DNA of 64,000 bases, taken from contig CANNFQ010000016.1 of the NCBI GenBank assembly GCA_947503925.1, positions 39,384-103,383 on the forward strand, given 5' to 3'. The notes below the pieces were generated by a model, which saw only the letters and a program-made list of their open reading frames with translations, searched no databases and was not told the origin of the DNA. This document shows positions 63,711-64,000 of the stretch, piece after piece. The position numbers and the translations under genes were made by a program. The stretch's first letter is position 1; every line of letters begins with the position of its first letter. The DNA is from an uncultured Paracoccaceae bacterium (GTDB lineage: Bacteria > Pseudomonadota > Alphaproteobacteria > Rhodobacterales > Rhodobacteraceae).

Positions 63711-63926
63711 TTTATTCTCACATTTACCCACAAACCGGGAGCGCGACCATCTCTTTTCCTTTGCGCCCTACAACGTAGTGTCATTGTTGCATGGCAAAAT
63801 CAGGTCGAATTTTGGATCAAGTATGTCAAAGATGCGGGTCAGTTGAACCTGCACTGCGTATCCCCGACAAGCTGTATTGCACCGCCTGTGTAGTCTAACG
63901 TCAGGGAATGAGTTCGTCGAGACTGA
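63711..63926. other. Hint gene upstream region
   Basis: Non-coding, should hold the promoter of the Hint-domain gene. An IS3 element begins at its far end. Confidence 0.4.
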
Positions 63927-64000
63927 CCTGCCCCCCGAAACTTCCCTCGTTGTGATGTAGAGTTTGCTCAACCTTTTGAAGGAGCAAACAGATGCGAAAG
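63927..64000 (+). mobile_element. IS3-family element, left end, leaves window
   Basis: Starts near tgacctgccccccgaaact, followed by gagtttgctcaacctttt, a ggagc ribosome site and the orfA start ATGCGAAAG at 63992. The word gagtttgctcaacctt is also at the IS3 remnant near 18180. The rest lies outside the window. Confidence 0.7.

Overview
The window looks like a chromosome segment of a marine alphaproteobacterium of the Rhodobacterales (Roseobacter group). The rpmH-rnpA-yidD / yidC-MOSC-engB-argB block, the norCBQD and nirK-nirV denitrification genes, the RTX/LamG and Hint-domain secreted proteins and the many decayed insertion sequences all fit that group. I cannot name the genus from sequence reading alone.

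Layout. 1-9 kb is a conserved housekeeping block (sixA, ferredoxin-like, argB, engB, MOSC, yidC, ttcA, yidD, rnpA, rpmH), with two small plus-strand genes (DUF1353, DUF3833) inside it. 9-12.8 kb holds a VTT membrane protein, a mercuric-reductase-like flavoprotein, an orphan histidine kinase and tRNA-Arg(ACG). Directly behind the tRNA is an AT-rich island (12.8-18.1 kb). It carries an IS110 remnant and three surface-glycan genes: a methyltransferase, a double glycosyltransferase and a sulfotransferase-glycosyltransferase fusion. 18.1-19.3 kb is a graveyard of an IS3 fragment, a Na/Pi cotransporter tail and an aldehyde dehydrogenase tail. 19.3-21.8 kb carries MAPEG, VOC and an ECF42 sigma/YciI pair.

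22.4-30.2 kb is a complete-looking gene set for glutamate breakdown by the methylaspartate route. Glutamate mutase (glmS, glmE) makes 3-methylaspartate, methylaspartate ammonia-lyase makes mesaconate, a class I fumarase (probable mesaconase) makes citramalate, a family III CoA-transferase makes citramalyl-CoA, and an HpcH/CitE lyase yields acetyl-CoA and pyruvate. A LysR regulator lies in the cluster, and both transcription units have a similar T-N11-A site upstream. The mutase reactivating factor gene (mutL/glmL) is missing. IS3 remnants border the cluster on both sides.

30.5-33.7 kb is a MarR-controlled redox operon (EF-hand protein, cytochrome b561, DUF1772, membrane-fused ferredoxin reductase). 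It sits directly upstream of pnp (34.1-36.2 kb), where rpsO would be expected. 36.3-45.8 kb is a denitrification cluster: norCBQD with decayed nnrS and nnrU behind it, an Nnr-type regulator, pseudoazurin, nirK and nirV. Two near-identical TTG-N8-CAA sites lie upstream of norC/DUF1858 and of pseudoazurin.

46.8-48.4 kb is a nearly intact IS1182-family element with one in-frame stop, followed by a phnM remnant. 49.5-56.5 kb encodes a 2321-residue secreted RTX protein. It is built from a duplicated module, each copy having four ~170-residue repeats of a family I do not recognise, then a LamG-like domain, then RTX repeats. A TbpB-like lipoprotein gene follows. 57.3-64 kb is IS-rich and holds an S41 lipoprotein protease, a MipA/OmpV pseudogene, a 7TM-AraC regulator, a Hint-domain protein with calcium repeats, and the left end of an IS3 element leaving the window.
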